From NCBI GenBank assembly GCA_900660155.1, contig CABFPE010000777.1, forward strand, positions 113,386 to 177,385: a stretch of 64,000 bases of DNA, written 5' to 3'. Of the stretch, positions 9,120 through 21,442 are shown piece by piece. Every line of letters starts with the position of its first letter. Position 1 is the first letter of the stretch. The notes beneath the pieces were generated by a model, which ran no database searches, was not told where the DNA came from, and was given only the letters and a program-made list of their open reading frames with translations. The DNA is from Hofstenia miamia. Taxonomy: Eukaryota; Xenacoelomorpha; Acoela; Hofsteniidae. The position numbers and the translations under genes were made by a program.

Positions 9120-11266
9120 CTTAGACCTAAATGGCCCACATATTTTTATTACATATGTGTGTGCAGCAACTGGGTCCCCAATGATTTTTGACAACGAAAT
9201 ATGTCGGAAATGATAACAGTAATTAGACAACACCAGATCACACTGCACAAATACAATAACTGACAAAGCAAATCACAAAAGAAGCGAATTAATCACACTA
9301 GTGAACATGAAATGAAATGTAACTGAGTCTTACAGGGCTTAACAAAGTTTCAGAATAGCCGAGCTTGTCTTCAATTAAAGGCCGACTATACTCGGGAGAC
9401 TAAACAAAACCTTTCACTCTGGGATTTTAATGTAAATATTACATACACATACCGTTGACAGCTCGGACTGCTGTTCAAGATTGATAGACACTGTGTCCGT
9501 GACAGATTCATCATCACGACTGTTTTGACTGGTGTGAGATCCCTAAAATAATGAGCATTAATCGATTTTTTGGGATGTAACATAAGAAAAATTTTAGTAA
9601 TGACCCGTAATTTGAAATGTTTTTTTCAAGTCTCATTTATTTATCAGAATCAATACATCCGCAAGGAGAAAGCTGACACTAATATATTTGCTATATATTT
9701 GGCAAAAAATGCCAAAGAGAAATTATGATTAAATGAAGTATTACCCAAACTTGAGACAGTAAATTCACATAACCAGCTTCTTGCTCCTTTAAGTGAGAAA
9801 TAAGACCATTTAGTTTAGCTACTTGTGAATCATTAACTGGTTGCACAGGAGGTTGCTGGATCAATTGATCACGCATTGTTGAAGCCTGAGCAAGGTAAGC
9901 GCGAATCTGAACCAATCTTTGTAGAATACCATCTGAGTCCACCTAAATATTGATCTTAAGAACAAGAAAAATGTCTATACCATTAAGAAAAAGACATTTA
10001 CAATTTTAATCACTGACAGTGAGGCTACTGGCTTAGCTAATTAATACAATAGACACGAGGATATATATATATCAGCATCATAATCTGAATTTTTCTGACA
10101 CCAAATATTCTTTACAATTTAAAAAACAAAAATGCATAGAGCCGTGCATATTATTTCAAACGGTAGTTTAAAGAAACATACATATAATAGTGCCAAATAA
10201 GGAAAATAAAAACAGAATAATTTATATAAGTGTACCTGTGTAGAAGCAAGTGAGTCAATTGAAGCGTCATGGGAATCCTAAAAATATCTCTTAGATTTCA
10301 AATATTACAGTTCGGACTGATAATGGTACAAAGTGTTGACAAAAAATGTTGCTTGCGGCAAGCATTAAATTATGGAAAATTCTACACGGATTTGGAAAAA
10401 CATTGTAAAAACATGACAACACTGCAATGTACCGAATGAGAGAAAATGGTATCACTTTAAATTATAACTTAGCGCAATGAAAATGTTTGAAATTGGTAAG
10501 AAAATATAAAACAAAAACTGGTTTTTGAGATAGTTTATTGGAATTCAATAAGGAATCGCGAATCATAGATCATTTTTGGTTAGCAATTTTTGAAATCCAC
10601 ATTTAGACTGCAAGACATACATTTTGAAAGGGACGGAAAGCTAGCTACCTATAGTCAAAAGCATTTCAATATTTTACAAGCAAGATTTTGTTAATGAACT
10701 AATTTATTACAAAGTTTAAATTTTTTTTGCATTTCTGCTAATCTATTTGATAAGTGACCACTTTGTTAAATAGCAATTGAAATTACATGTTTAGAAGGTC
10801 TTTTTCTTAAAATAATGCATGCATTTTATTAAATTACAATACTTCAAATAGGCGTTATAGGACAATTAAAATTCTAAAATTGTTGATTAAATACAAAGCA
10901 TACATGAAATTTTACGTATACACGAAATGCTGAGAAATAAAGAATTATTGCTTTTAAAATTTTAAGTTTTTTTCTACATTTTCCAATACATTGAAGATTT
11001 GGATCAAAATTTCTGAACAGAATGATTATTTTTAAAAATGAAGTCTATCTTCAAATCAGATTTCTATGAAAAACAACACATGATGAAAACGCGAGTTATT
11101 CAAATGTTTTGAAATTGCTGAAAACAAGAGTAAATATAAATTGTTACAATTTAATAAATCTACTCTAGTTTTGACTATTAATAAATTCGGCATTTAATGA
11201 ATAATATTAGTGTAAAGCAAGTACACAAACCCTGGGAGGTGGCATCATTTCAGAATTTGACTCCAT
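5228..11266 (-). CDS. PCM1: PCM1 (pericentriolar material 1) homologue, 5' half, seven exons
   Basis: Exons in coding order: 11266-11231, 10277-10236, 9942-9745, 9542-9453, 9399-9334, 5869-5777, 5377-5228. All have AG/GT borders and every junction is phase 0. Exon 3 reads LQRLVQIRAYLAQASTMRDQL then LISHLKEQEAGYVNLLSQ, matching the vertebrate PCM1 stretch SRLVQIRDYITKASSMREDL...LIDHLKEQEKSYMKFL. Exon 6 has LEELKKQHNLLEKLVNQQKQ, matching PCM1 IENLKKQHDLLKRMLQQQEQ. Exon 7 is a charged coiled coil. PCM1 is the coiled-coil scaffold of centriolar satellites. The translation start is ATG at 11266. The large 3' part of the protein (human PCM1 is about 2,000 residues) was not found below 5228, so it is either off the window edge or too diverged to spot. 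The intron between exons 5 and 6 holds the 3.1 kb duplicated block. Confidence 0.88.
5777..5869 (-). CDS. PCM1: PCM1 exon 6
   Basis: Acceptor CAATTTAG, 31 codons in phase 0, donor GTATTT. LEELKKQHNLLEKLVNQQKQ aligns without gaps to the PCM1 LKKQHDLLKRMLQQQEQ helix. Confidence 0.85.
8444..9082. mobile_element. TA-flanked terminal-inverted-repeat element with subterminal repeats
   Basis: Left end AGATACTTTCTGTAC and right end, reversed, AGATACGCTGAGTAC agree at 11 of 15 positions. Both ends abut TA (8442-8443 and 9083-9084) inside TA microsatellites. The motif GTACAAAGCGTATCT recurs inside: at 8480, 8513 (GTACAGAGCGAATCC), 8977, 9007 and 9068. TA duplication suggests a Tc1/mariner-type or similar family. 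The superfamily is not recognised. Confidence 0.65.
8711..8944 (+). CDS. 77-residue ORF inside the TA-flanked element, unknown
   Basis: Starts MTENDKFCDISSVDLNIEL and continues through a basic stretch (RKVTDRHKPSKKRFSYVC). It ends with VYTDEEYKNYTHFQ and a few further codons. Directly after THFQ the DNA reads GTAATA, a plausible splice donor, so this may be the first exon left from a larger transposase gene. No domain is recognised and it could be a chance ORF. Confidence 0.3.
   Translation: MTENDKFCDISSVDLNIELDVVEMSQRKVTDRHKPSKKRFSYVCNKNIVSMRQHLTVYTDEEYKNYTHFQVILSVLD
9334..9399 (-). CDS. PCM1: PCM1 exon 5
   Basis: Acceptor TTGTTTAG, 22 codons in phase 0 (SPEYSRPLIEDKLGYSE...), donor GTAAGA. 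It is assigned from splice sites, phase and position, not from sequence similarity. Confidence 0.6.
9453..9542 (-). CDS. PCM1: PCM1 exon 4
   Basis: Acceptor ATTTTAG, 30 codons in phase 0, donor GTATGT. Encodes an acidic, Ser/Thr-rich linker (GSHTSQNSRDDESVTDTVS...). Confidence 0.7.
9745..9942 (-). CDS. PCM1: PCM1 exon 3 (most conserved block)
   Basis: Acceptor ATTTAG. It encodes LVQIRAYLAQASTMRDQL and LISHLKEQEAGYVNLLSQ, the best match to PCM1 in the window. Two in-frame donors are possible: GTAATA after 9745, or GTTTGG after 9751, differing by two codons (VW). The first is the better donor. Confidence 0.88.
10236..10277 (-). CDS. PCM1: PCM1 exon 2
   Basis: Acceptor TTTTTAG, 14 codons (DSHDASIDSLASTQ), donor GTACAC. 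Phase 0 at both ends; Ser/Asp-rich like the region before the first PCM1 coiled coil. Confidence 0.65.
11231..11266 (-). CDS. PCM1: PCM1 exon 1 (start codon)
   Basis: ATG followed by ESNSEMMPPPR, then a GTTTGT donor; 12 codons, ending in phase 0. A possible upstream acceptor (TTTTAG) lies about 40 bp before the ATG, so a 5' UTR exon may exist farther up. Confidence 0.65.
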
Positions 11267-14200
11267 AGTAACTAGTAGAAAGGAATCGCCACACACACAC
11301 TAAAACATACAATCACTGAATGAAAGCAGGTGATAACTACGCAATTGAGACATAGCGTTAAATCCATTAGTAGAATAAATACAGGTGAATTCAATTAACC
11401 ATGAACTTATGTGCACAATTAGCTAGGCAATGCTACTGTTATGTTGGTGGCAAATATAACTCACAAAATTGTAAAAACAATATATTGTATACATAATTTT
11501 TAAATGCACTGTTGTTTATTTCATCTGAGAAACTTTCAAAATCATGTTATAGCTTAGAAAGCAATTGAATTGTTTATGCATTATAATGTTGACAATTAAT
11601 AGTTTGAATTCTATTTTTAAGCGCCTGAGCTGCAAATGATATTATATTTCAGTATCAATTCAAATAAAATAGATTTTTTTATTAAAAATCAATTGATCAT
11701 CAATAGATTTTCAAAGGAAATCAATATCATTTATACTCTAAAGGCGTTTAAATGAGGCTTTGGTTTAGGCCTTTGATGACAATACCATTTAATGATATTT
11801 AAAATATAAGTGCATAGATCGATACACAATTGTAAGATACAAAATTAAAAAATATATTGAAAACAAAAATTTGTTTGATAAATGAGATAACAATCAAACT
11901 GTAAAAAAATAATGTAAAGCCTAATAACCATCAAAGTGTGGAAAATATGTATTTCTTTATCAATATTCAATAGAATTTATGCTCTTACTTTTTGGAATTA
12001 AAAAACAATCAATACTGTATCCAGCCCATCATCATTTTTGTGGGCTTTCGTATACATTTCCAACAAAAATGCTTCTTGCAAGCAGGAAAAGAAGAAAATT
12101 CCTTGTCATTTGCATTATGTTGACGAGCCAACATGATTGTAAACGTTCATTAACAATAATTTTAGACGTCAGGAATCATCAAAAAATAAATTACACAATC
12201 TTCATTGCAAATAACTGCAATCAGTTAATTGACCTCGAAATTTTGCAATTGACAATGTTCGATAGCATAAACTGGAATTATTGCAATGATGGCTGTTTAA
12301 CTAGACATATACAAAGTAGTGATCAGTTCACCTACCCTTCAATCCTGACTAGACCCGACCTAATTTGAACCTGCTCAATTCTGATGTCCATAGAGGAAGA
12401 GATTTTATTAAAGCAACGTCCTACTCATCTCGAATTATATTTCCCCTTATAATTTACACTGTATTTCAATGCAAACATCAGTTTTTTAGGTATTAACATA
12501 TTCTAAGAGAACAAAAAATTGTTCAAAAAATAATTAAATTTTAAAATTAAGCCCAACAATACAGCCTTAGTAACATCTTGATATTATTTATGATGTCTTT
12601 AATATAAATATTAACGGTAATATTAATAGAATTAAGAGAAGTTGACATCTCTTCATTGAGTAAACAGTTTTACCCTATCATTAGCTTAGCTAAAAGCCAA
12701 TCATAAACCAACAGCATTTGTCATTGACGTTACATAGGTACAGCATAGTAATTATATGACACATATCACACATGTAATTAAGAAAATCAGCAAACAAAGC
12801 ACTGGTACCAAACCATACTGAGTTAACTAGATGATTTCTATATTATTAAACAAAAATGATAGCAAACTGATCAACAACATGAATGCGATCAAACATGATT
12901 CTGAAACTGATATGAAATACCTCACCTGACTTAACACTAACACAAATCTATAAAATCAAGTCATTACTCAAGCTGTGATTTAACAGATCTTCTGTCCATG
13001 AATTTGGAAATGAAGAATGTCTAAGAAAGTAACAAATGGATCTTCATAATAATTATTGCATAGTAAACGAGAATCAACATCATTTGACTGTATTCGGCTA
13101 GGAATAAGTACGCACATACGTGTCACTGCCTAATCGAACATTTAATTGCCTACTTTCCTCTATACAAAGCAAACCGAAATTACGTAACTTTTTGTTCAAT
13201 TGCAAAGACACGCACTGCTTGGAGCTTCCAACGATACAGATTATAATCTGTAATAATTATTAAAGTAATTTCAAAGCGATTCTAACATAACAGACAATTT
13301 AAAGGGAAGACACGCTGTAGCTTAATAATGAATTCAATGACGATTCGTGACTACATTAATGAATAGGCAGAAATTTTCACAAAATGCTAAAAAGCGACTA
13401 TTTTGAACATCACCGTTGTATATTACTTAAATCCGTTTACATATAGCGGATGACCCAATAAAAAGAAAGATTCGGGGTATTAACTAAGTCAAATATAATA
13501 TAGATAATTATTCCTCTGTATTTATACATATTAGTAATTATAAAAGCATATCAATTATTCAAATTGTGAGTATTTTTTTTCTTTGGATATAAACCAAAAT
13601 AAATCTATTTTATTAACCCAATTTAGGCCGGGGAGCGAGGTGCTGAGGTAGCACTCCCTGAGAAATAATGTTAGATCTATAATTTGTAATAAGATTTAAC
13701 CCTATATTTCGACTTTTCCTAAAATACTGTTAGCAAGACAAATGTCTAAATATATAAATTAAACTTACAATATTCATACAAATATTATTCCAAAAAGAAA
13801 GTTTTTTATGGCTAGCTTTATCGATAAATCCACTTCAGAAATTCAGGATGACATCGCATCATTACTTTTTCAATATTTTCGTTTACCATTGGCCAACACT
13901 TTGCCAAATATTTGCGTTGTTGCGATCTTGGAACACATTTTCAAATGTTTAGGCATTGCAGTCAATTTGCCGACGCCAGAGCATCAGCACATTTTTTTTC
14001 TTCTCTTAGTATTGAGTCAATATTATCTATAACCCTGCGAAGTTTCGCTACTTCGTAATGAATCTGATTAAATTTTTGAGGAGGGGTGCTGTTGGAACAT
14101 AATTATATGGACAATAAGAAGTGTGATGCAGAAAAATTGCAAATTTAAAAAAATAATTTCTAAGTATCACGATATCAAAAATAAGGCAAATAACTTGGTT

Positions 14201-14343
14201 AATTTACAATTGGCATTCGAAATTACGACTGAATTATTGAGAGCTGGAAAGACCTGGTTTTCGTAGATGAAGAAAATCAGAAAAGGAAAGTTTCAGTAGC
14301 TCATTAAACTTGTAACAATGCATGCTAATATAAATTTATAATA
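11267..14343. other. upstream of PCM1, no gene recognised
   Basis: AT-rich. ORFs at 11979-12368 and 13808-14032 on + have no recognisable motif. A short GC-richer palindromic stretch lies at 13640-13670. Confidence 0.4.
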
Positions 14344-16138
14344 AATAATAATAATAATAATGAAAGACTTTATTTAAGCGCAATACAAGCACCATTGAAA
14401 AACAAGTGAAGGGTGCAATGTTTCTCGGAACGAAGAATGGAGAAAGTGACATTATAAGAGTGAGTGGAGCGGGAATTACACAATTTAATGAAATCGAAAG
14501 GATCAAGGTCTAATTTGCAAGTAAGTAAGCAATTGAACAGGAGATCACAGGCATGGAAGTAGAGTGACAGCGGGAGAGAATGGAGAATTTGAGAAGAGCG
14601 TCTTTGTAAGGCAAAGTAGTGATCCATTTGAAAGCACGTTTCTGGAAGCGTTCCATATAGTGCAACAAGGAACGAGAAGGCTACCAATAGGGAGCTCCGT
14701 AGAGAAGAATAGACTCGAACAAAGATTTTCAAAACAGCCGTGGAATTAAAGGGAACATTGCGGAAGAGGGCAATGAGGAAAAAATTAGCTTTGCGGACGC
14801 GCAAGGACACATGGCCATGCCAATTTAAGCGCACGGTAAGAGGAAGATCAGAAGGGGGCGATACAGAAAAGGAAATGTTTTGGACTAAAATCAAGATGGT
14901 TAACGGAAGACCAAGTAGCCAAAAGCTTAAGATTAGAGGTAATATTGGAGGCAAAAGAACAACCAAAGTTGAAAACCGCAGTGTCATCGACGTACAGTAG
15001 ACAGGATGAGTTGAGGACATATGGAGAGAGATGGTTGTTAGCAACGAGGAAGAAGAGAACAGAAAACACAGAACCTTGAGAAGCATCACTAGAGACAAGA
15101 GCAGAAGAAATAGACGAGTTAATTTTGATACACTGACGACGATTGGACAGGTAAATAGAATGCACAAGCCAATCAAAAGCTTTAGAAATGTCAAGAAGGA
15201 TAATGCAACCAGGATCATTACGATCAGAGTAGAAATTGCAGTTTTTAATCAAAGTGAGTAAGTTACTGATTGTAGAACGACCCGGAAGGTTACCAGGTTG
15301 AGAAGAGGAGATAAAGTGACGAATTTTAGGGCAGTCGTAGAGAAAGACAAGGCGTTCAAAGATGATTGACAGCCGAGAAAGAATAGCTATTAGACGATAA
15401 GAAGTGACTTGAGAGGAGGGAAACTTATTGGATTTTAACAGCGGAGAAATCCAAGATGTTTTCCAACAAGGCGGAAGACGCTTAGGGGAGCAAATGTAGG
15501 AGAAAAGATGCTTTAAGTGGTTGGAAAGAGTTGAGGTTTCGTGAATGACAAAGGATGAGCCGAAGTCAGGATAGCAAGGACCAGACAACTTGCAGGCCTG
15601 AAGCATGAGGGAAATATCATGGGTGTTGAAGACGATATCACATAGGCGAATCACCGTGGAGGTGACAGGCGGACCAGGGCAAAGAGAGACAGGATAGAGA
15701 AATTCGTGGCGAAATAGGCATTGAAAAGATCAGCTTTCTCCGGATCCGAGTAAGCAGAAAGATGGTTCCATTTCAAGCTGGTGAGGTCAGGTTTGGAATG
15801 AAGAGAACGCAAGAAAGAATAAAAGTCTTGAAGAGATCCAGATGAGATGTTGGAAAGCAGAGAGATTTTGTCGAGTTCCATGAAGTTGATGACATCTTCT
15901 GTGAGAGAAGAGAGGTTCGAAAAATCGCAAGGGCGTTTGAAAGAATCGAGTTTATTCAAGGAGTATACAGTAAGGGAGGAAAAATAGAAGGGGAGAGAAA
16001 TACGCTTTTTCTGACGACGAAGAACAAAGGATGAAATAACTTGGTGAAGGAAGGTGCACTAGTCATCAGTAGTCATTAAAAATGGGGAATGAAGAAGAGA
16101 GAGCAGCGTTTAGAGATACAAAGTCACTGTTAGTGTTG
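14344..16138 (-). mobile_element. 5'-truncated LINE, family A (CR1/Jockey-like), minus strand
   Basis: The 3' end lies at low coordinates, marked by AATAAAGTCTTTCATT followed by (ATT)n. The element homologous to 35335-38740 begins abruptly near 16138, so it is 5'-truncated. RT pieces are visible on -: LLDISKAFDWLVH, GSVFSVLFFLVANNHL, the catalytic LYVDDTAVFNFG (YVDD), and a C-terminal segment LYFHACDLLFNCLLTCKLDL. It is broken into at least three frames. It is GC-richer than the surrounding DNA. Confidence 0.88.
14848..15654 (-). pseudogene. reverse transcriptase region of the family A LINE
   Basis: 268-residue open stretch with RT motifs in order: CWKTSWISPLLKSNKF, SYRLIAILSRLSIIFERLVF, LPGRSTISNLLTLI, LLDISKAFD, then YVDD. 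Compared with LINE RTs a piece between DISKAFD and SNRRQCIKI is missing, so an active enzyme is unlikely. Confidence 0.8.
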
Positions 16139-17616
16139 TTAAACTATTAAACACACTTTTATATATTTCACCATTGCTGTATTGAAAATTAATAAATTCC
16201 TAACCTACTTAATAATTTTCTTTACTGAATGTCATTCCTAAGAAAAAACAAACAATTCAGGGACACAAACATTGAACAGTATATTTTAAGTTTTTTGACA
16301 GAAGAAGTAAACTATCTTAAATCGGATTGTCCTTAAGCAACGCACAAAATGTAGAAAGGTGTACTTCAAAGTTTTTGGTTGCTAAAATATAAAATTATAT
16401 AAATAAATATTTTTGAACAAATATTCAGTTTACAAATACTTTGAGTCACTAAAAAATCAAATAATTATAGCGTTACTATTATAACAGTAAATATTTATAC
16501 AATTTCGCATTTTTAAACAATTTTATAGGGTTATTGAAAAAAATAATTGCTAATATAAATTGAGTATCATATTATAGCATGAACTTTATGTGTTTATACT
16601 AAACGTAACCATGTTTGAATGGGATAGAGTAAAACTTAGCTACACTTAAAGAAGCAACTTTAAGCTAATATTAAAAGCTCGCAAATAACGTGAAGAATAT
16701 TTTGTTTCACGTTTACAACAAAATCTCATAGTAATACTGCGGAATATATCCAAGCGACCTGAATTATGAAAGTGAATCATGCATAAAGTAAAATATAATT
16801 TAATTAATCATTTGCAATCTAATTAAGCTAAAAACTAGAGCTTAATAAAATCCCTATTATATTAGTGACATTTATACAAAGCATACTGCATTTGTTCTGT
16901 AATATATTACGAAACTTGCTTTATCAAAATTATAAGCGAGCTTATATATATATATATATATATATATAAATACATAAATATAACTAAAACAAAATTGCAA
17001 TTTTCAAAGGTGATCACAGCAAACCTAGTATTTCTATATATCATATATCTACCTTATTGATTTGGAAGTAGTTTTTTACAACAAAAAAACTTGAATTGAA
17101 AATCCATAGAATTAGAATTAAAATCTTTCTTAAAATAATTTTTTCAGTAATATTCTAAACTGAGTGTAAATGGGAGTATAATAATTACATTTTAAACTGA
17201 ATTTCAAATTCAGTGGGCAAACATTTAGCAAAAATATAAACCAATATTGTACGAATTTGGTGAAAATCAATTTCAAAAGAAAAATCAACATCTATTTTTA
17301 GTTTTGATAGAATTACAACGCTTAAGTTTTAATGAGTTGTAGTTAATAAATACAAAAATAATTTATCAAATATCATTGCAATATAAAAAGCATTTACAAA
17401 CAATGATAATATTCTAATATATTTGCACTTTTTCATTAAAAAATTGGAAAATTAATGTACTTTTTATTTATATTTAGAAATGTAGGATTTCATTCTTATT
17501 CGAATGATATTTTTGAGAAAGGATGAACCAAGTATCATCGACCCTCAATTGAGAATCGTTACAATATATGACGAAAATATGGCAGGAATTCTAGACTAAT
17601 ATAATTTGGTTGCTAT
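16139..17616. other. no gene recognised
   Basis: Very AT-rich intergenic DNA with a TA microsatellite at about 16944-16968. Confidence 0.4.
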
Positions 17617-17660
17617 CAGGGGCGGATCTAGAAATTTCTGATGGGGTACTGAATATCTTT
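17617..17660. mobile_element. single hAT-like terminus
   Basis: CAGGGGCGGATCTAGAAATT resembles the common terminal sequence of non-autonomous hAT-type elements. No matching second end was found before the duplicated block at 17819. Confidence 0.35.
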
Positions 17661-17818
17661 GCCTCCATTTTTGAATAATATTTTTCACTCAAGCCGATAA
17701 ATTTTGATTCGTCATAAATTTTTCAATCTTTAAGTTATCATCAAGACCTAGTTTGAGTTTCTTTGATTGTGCTAAGAAATACGTTAATCAAATTTTACTG
17801 AATTTTAAACCTTAATAT

Positions 17819-20800
17819 TTGCAAAAATCTATCCACCTTTCATCGTAAATATTTATTCAAACGATTAAAGAAAAGAGGTGAGTGATTTTATAACTGCAAA
17901 TTACTGGAAGGGATGTAAATTCCAGGTCCAATTAAGGATTTCAACGCTATCAATTTAAGTAAATTTAAGGAAATGAAATTTACAGAAATTGCATACACAT
18001 TAAAAAACCTCTTTGTTCTTCAAAAAGTCTCAGGAATGTCTATAAAGCAGTTGATATCAATTCACAGACAATTGCAACGAAATCGAAAAATTAAGGGCAT
18101 TATATAAGGAATTAATAAATTCATGAAAATATTCAAAGAAATGATTAATCGAAGAAATACACGTGAGAGATCACAGTGATACACATTGATATAAAGAGAA
18201 AACAGTCAACACAATTAATACTTCATTAGATAGTACATTTACAAATAATTTAAATTTAAAGTGATTACACATGTTATCGAATCCGTATAAGAATAGTAGC
18301 TTGATTTAGACTAAGTAAGAAAATATTTAAAATTCTCCTTGAGTTTCTGAACTTTAAAGCATGTCTGTTGACATGATGCTTTAACCGATTACCAATGTAA
18401 GCGGAAATTTCTCTAACAAACATTATATCATAAAATGATGATATTAGTTGAACAATTCTTAGGTTGGTTTAATTAAGAACTTTGGTGGCCATAATGTTCT
18501 TATTTTGATAGTAACCAGTACATTTATTTTGACGCTTTTCAGAATTAATTTATAATTGACACATTCGCGCGCTTTTTAACAGTAATCAGTCGGTCAATAT
18601 TTAAAGCAGTAAGTCGTGTTATAGAATTCTGAAAGAAAGCAATAAATTTGAATAGGGAATTTAGAAACGCCACTCTAATTGTTAAATGATACCAGCTCAT
18701 ATAGTTCAATATTAAACTTAAAATTGTACGACAAAATACTATATTCGCATTGACAATATAGAAGCAAGTTCATTACCAAGGAATTGCTAATTTTTGTAGG
18801 TTACATTTTTTTAATATTTAGAGAAAATATAAATCTTCGAGAATTTCTACACAACATCACAAAACAACAAAGTCACTAAAATTAGTTATTAAATTAGCCC
18901 TGTAGACTACTGGCAACAAAATTCAACACCCTAATATACCTTTAATTTCTCGTGTTGTAAAGATTTGCCTTACATGCGAAATATTTTCTGTGTTTGGTTA
19001 TTTTCCACAGTCATCTTCAATTCCAGCGGACAAAGCAATCTCTGAGGCTTAGACGCAAATTTGAAACATACAAGCATATGTAAATACTCATTATATTTAA
19101 ACACTTTATAACAATGATAATTGTAAAGCTAGCAAAATATTGATGAATCTTTCAAAAATAAGCGAATTTGTTAAAATTTACTCGGTAGCTTGTGTATTTA
19201 AAATTGCTAAATTATATATGTTATTGGTAAAACTTCCCTCATTAAATTGAGATAACACAAAAGAAATTTGTATCCTAAAATTGCAAATTTTAATATGTTA
19301 GTTGAAATAGAATAAAGAACAGCATAAAACTTTATGATTAAAAGCCATTTTTATTAAAAAGTATATGACTTCTCAGCTTTTTTTTGCAACAGCAAAAATT
19401 AGATTACATTTTGTAATTTTGATGAAATGATAAGGGATGCTTGAAAAATAATTTTCAACTAAACTCAATTATTTCACTATTTTAGCGGAACGTTCATGTT
19501 ATTTCGATAGTGTAATAAAAATATTTAAAGCTTATTTAGTATTAGAAAAGAAAGCATTATAACACATGTAGAACAATCTGCTTGTTTGACAAAATGGGTA
19601 CATTAATGTATACGAAGATAGACACATTTAAAAATGTCACAGTAGCAACAGCTAATACATTTTTTACAGTGATGTCCATTTAACACTAGAATAGCCAGCA
19701 CTCCTTGAGAATATATTGACATCTGATGTTTCAAATGCGAAAATTATTGAATAGAAACAAAATTTCTACTAAAAGCAAATTCAATGAGATTATCAACATA
19801 ATTGGAAGTATATGTACCTGCCAGTGTTTTTGCTGAATGAATAATGAAGGTCATTTTGACCTATTGTCGCGTTTATAGTGTTAAATACATCATATATAAA
19901 ATGCATATGAATACAAAAATAAATACAACCGTTTGATATGATTTTCATATTTTAAGAACTAAAACTTTCAATCAGTTATATATAATAAGGTAAATACATA
20001 ATATAAAATGTGAAAGAGGGCATAGAGCGTTTGCAGCTACAAAAAAGCCAATCATTTGGCTGGCCTTATCACTATTGCAATGTCAAAATGTCAAAAACTA
20101 AAAAGGGGATTGGGCCTGTCACATAATTAGCTAAGAGATCCGCACCTCCTTCCAAAATAGCCTTGGCATGGATGGATCAAAGAACGAGATTTCCTTCATT
20201 TACTCTGTTATATTTATCAATTTGTTTGCCCATCAGCTTTCAATTTCTTAGAATAAGCCTTTTCATTATATATATATATATATATATATANNNNNNNNNN
20301 NNNNNNNNNNNNNNNNNNNNNNNNNNNNNNNNNNNNNNNNNNNNNNNNNNNNNNNNNNNNNNNNNNNNNNNNNNNNNNNNNNNNNNNNNNNNNNNNNNNN
20401 NNNNNNNNNNNNNNNNNNNNNNNNNNNNNNNNNNNNNNNNNNNNNNNNNNNNNNNNNNNNNNNNNNNNNNNNNNNNNNNNNNNNNNNNNNNNNNNNNNNN
20501 NNNNNNNNNNNNNNNNNNNNNNNNNNNNNNNNNNNNNNNNNNNNNNNNNNNNNNNNNNNNNNNNNNNNNNNNNNNNNNNNNNNNNNNNNNNNNNNNNNNN
20601 NNNNNNNNNNNNNNNNNNNNNNNNNNNNNNNNNNNNNNNNNNNNNNNNNNNNNNNNNNNNNNNNNNNNNNNNNNNNNNNNNNNNNNNNNNNNNNNNNNNN
20701 NNNNNNNNNNNNNNNNNNNNNNNNNNNNNNNNNNNNNNNNNNNNNNNNNNNNNNNNNNNNNNNNNNNNNNNNNNNNNNNNNNNNNNNNNNNNNNNNNNNN

Positions 20801-21442
20801 NNNNNNNNNNNNNNNNNNNNNNNNNNNNNNNNNNNNNNNNNNNNNNNNNNNNNNNNNNNNNNNNNNNNNNNNNNNNNNNNNNNNNNNNNNNNNNNNNNNN
20901 NNNNNNNNNNNNNNNNNNNNNNNNNNNNNNNNNNNNNNNNNNNNNNNNNNNNNNNNNNNNNNNNNNNNNNNNNNNNNNNNNNNNNNNNNNNNNNNNNNNN
21001 NNNNNNNNNNNNNNNNNNNNNNNNNNNNNNNNNNNNNNNNNNNNNNNNNNNNNNNNNNNNNNNNNNNNNNNNNNNNNNNNNNNNNNNNNNNNNNNNNNNN
21101 NNNNNNNNNNNNNNNNNNNNNNNNNNNNNNNNNNNNNNNNNNNNNNNNNNNNNNNNNNNNNNNNNNNNNNNNNNNNNNNNNNNNNNNNNNNNNNNNNNNN
21201 NNNNNNNNNNNNNNNNNNNNNNNNNNNNNNNNNNNNNNNNNNNNNNNNNNNNNNNNNNNNNNNNNNNNNNNNNNNNNNNNNNNNNNNNNNAAAATTAAAA
21301 AAAACTTTTTTTTAAAAAAACAGGTACAAAGCGTATATATAAATATATTTTTTGTACAAAGCAAATCTATAAATTTTTGAAAAAATACATAACGAATCTA
21401 TGTATAAAAAAAGTGTACTCAGCGTATCTTATGAATATATAT
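17819..21442. repeat. 3.1 kb duplicated block, copy 2 (with 1,000-N gap)
   Basis: Same block as 5972-9095. The stretch that corresponds to 8442-8944 in copy 1 (about 500 bp) is replaced here by exactly 1,000 Ns. The sequence resumes at 21291 with the right part of the TA-flanked element, ending at 21429. Confidence 0.9.
20291..21290. other. assembly gap, 1,000 N
   Basis: Exactly 1,000 Ns, probably a fixed-size gap. By alignment with copy 1 the missing piece is about 500 bp. ORFs spanning it are not real. Confidence 0.95.

Noticed and set aside
11979-12368. 129-residue + strand ORF
   Set aside because: No domain, low-complexity AT-driven composition, no splice or promoter context.
13640-13670. 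GC-richer palindrome (GAGGTGCTGAGGTAGCACTCC)
   Set aside because: A short hairpin could form, but there is no tRNA-, miRNA- or terminator-like structure around it.
20163-21380. Long ORFs on both strands across the 1,000-N gap
   Set aside because: Nearly all residues are unknown; the ends are TA microsatellite and repeat sequence. Same for ORFs spanning 52069-52209.
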